A DNA stretch of 44,428 nt, from positions 1 through 44,428 of the forward strand of contig CANQSA010000021.1 in NCBI GenBank assembly GCA_947626415.1, written 5' to 3'. The position numbers and the translations under genes were made by a program. This DNA is from an uncultured Lachnospiraceae bacterium (GTDB lineage Bacteria > Bacillota > Clostridia > Lachnospirales > Lachnospiraceae). Within the stretch, counting starts at the first letter, position 1. Each line of letters begins with the position of its first letter. Positions 44,007 to 44,428 of the stretch are shown here, piece by piece. The notes under the pieces were generated by a model. It did not search any database and had not been told where the DNA came from. It saw only the letters and a program-made list of their open reading frames with translations.

Positions 44007-44428
44007 ATGGCAATGGATTCTTCCACGCTGTATAAGCTGGTAATTTTATATATGCTGAACCGGGTGGATTTTCCGCTGACAAATTCACAGATCTCCGGTT
44101 TTTTTCTGGAAAAGAACTATACCAACTATTTTACGCTGCAGCAGTCTCTGAATGAACTGATCGAAGAAGATCTGCTGACAACGAATTCGGTAAGAAATAC
44201 GACCTATTATTATGTGACGACAGAGGGGTATGAGACGCTGGGATATTTTCGCAATAAGATTCCCATGCCGATCATTGATGATGTGGATACCTTTCTGATG
44301 GAGAATAAATATGAGCTTCGGAACGAAGTGGGAACCATTTCGGATTATTACCGGAACGCTAATCAGGAATATATAGTGCACTGTCAGGTGAAGGAAGGGA
44401 AATCCACCCTGATCGAATTGAATCTGGC
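44007..44428 (+). CDS. DUF4364 family protein (partial, runs off the window)
   Basis: The visible 140 residues start MAMDSSTLYKLVILYMLNRV and match the DUF4364 group of Clostridia, whose N-terminal half looks like a winged-helix DNA-binding domain (about 5-75, with LTNSQISGFFLEKNYTN and YYVTTEGYETLGYF). A role as a transcription regulator is inference. AAAGGACGGTGG precedes the start. The 3' end lies beyond 44428. Confidence 0.8.
   Translation, partial: MAMDSSTLYKLVILYMLNRVDFPLTNSQISGFFLEKNYTNYFTLQQSLNELIEEDLLTTNSVRNTTYYYVTTEGYETLGYFRNKIPMPIIDDVDTFLMENKYELRNEVGTISDYYRNANQEYIVHCQVKEGKSTLIELNL

Overview
The window is a chromosomal segment of a low-to-moderate GC Gram-positive bacterium of the Clostridia, most likely a member of the Lachnospiraceae. 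The evidence is gene order (rpmG-secE-nusG-rplKAJL-rpoBC-rpsLG-fusA-tuf), strong AGGAGG ribosome binding sites, vegetative sigma-A-type promoters, tRNA genes without an encoded CCA, Clostridia-typical families (DUF4364, RecD2, YsxC), and a sigma-G-like promoter hinting at sporulation. The genus cannot be fixed from the sequence alone.

Layout. 1-531: a gene-free leader with several perfect hairpins, two of which share an identical 9-nt loop. 532-4504: mreB/mbl, recD2 and comF. 4545-8040: the transcription/translation block rpmG-secE-nusG-rplK-rplA, then a promoter, an L10 leader with an attenuator, rplJ-rplL and a strong terminator. 8051-8998: a membrane-anchored C39-type peptidase gene placed between rplL and rpoB. 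9017-16745: rpoB-rpoC, the latter with a very acidic C-terminal tail. 16772-21487: rpsL-rpsG-fusA and tuf, the latter with its own promoter and terminator.

21595-29094 is an accessory stretch: an AT-rich YhcG-type nuclease; an operon of a NimA/PNPOx-like flavoprotein, two Nudix hydrolases and a DMT transporter; a divergently placed CAP-domain lipoprotein with a tandem-repeat linker; a GH29 fucosidase with a phospholipase-C-like protein; and a Ser/Asn/Lys repeat protein behind a sigma-G-like promoter. Two 144-nt copies (134 identical positions, no gaps) of a highly structured element lie in this stretch. Each ends exactly in the Shine-Dalgarno sequence of the gene that follows. This is my main candidate for an undescribed element.

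29185-34715 holds housekeeping genes: rhodanese, a THUMP-type RNA methyltransferase, rdgB, a YfcE-type phosphoesterase, seven tRNA genes under one consensus promoter (Pro, Gly, Arg, His, Gln, Lys, Leu), a lipoprotein, a CYTH protein and a DJ-1 protein. 34769-37484 is a MoxR/DUF58 operon. 37605-43989 is a protein quality-control block (tig, clpP, clpX, lon) followed by the GTPase gene ysxC. The window ends inside a DUF4364 gene.
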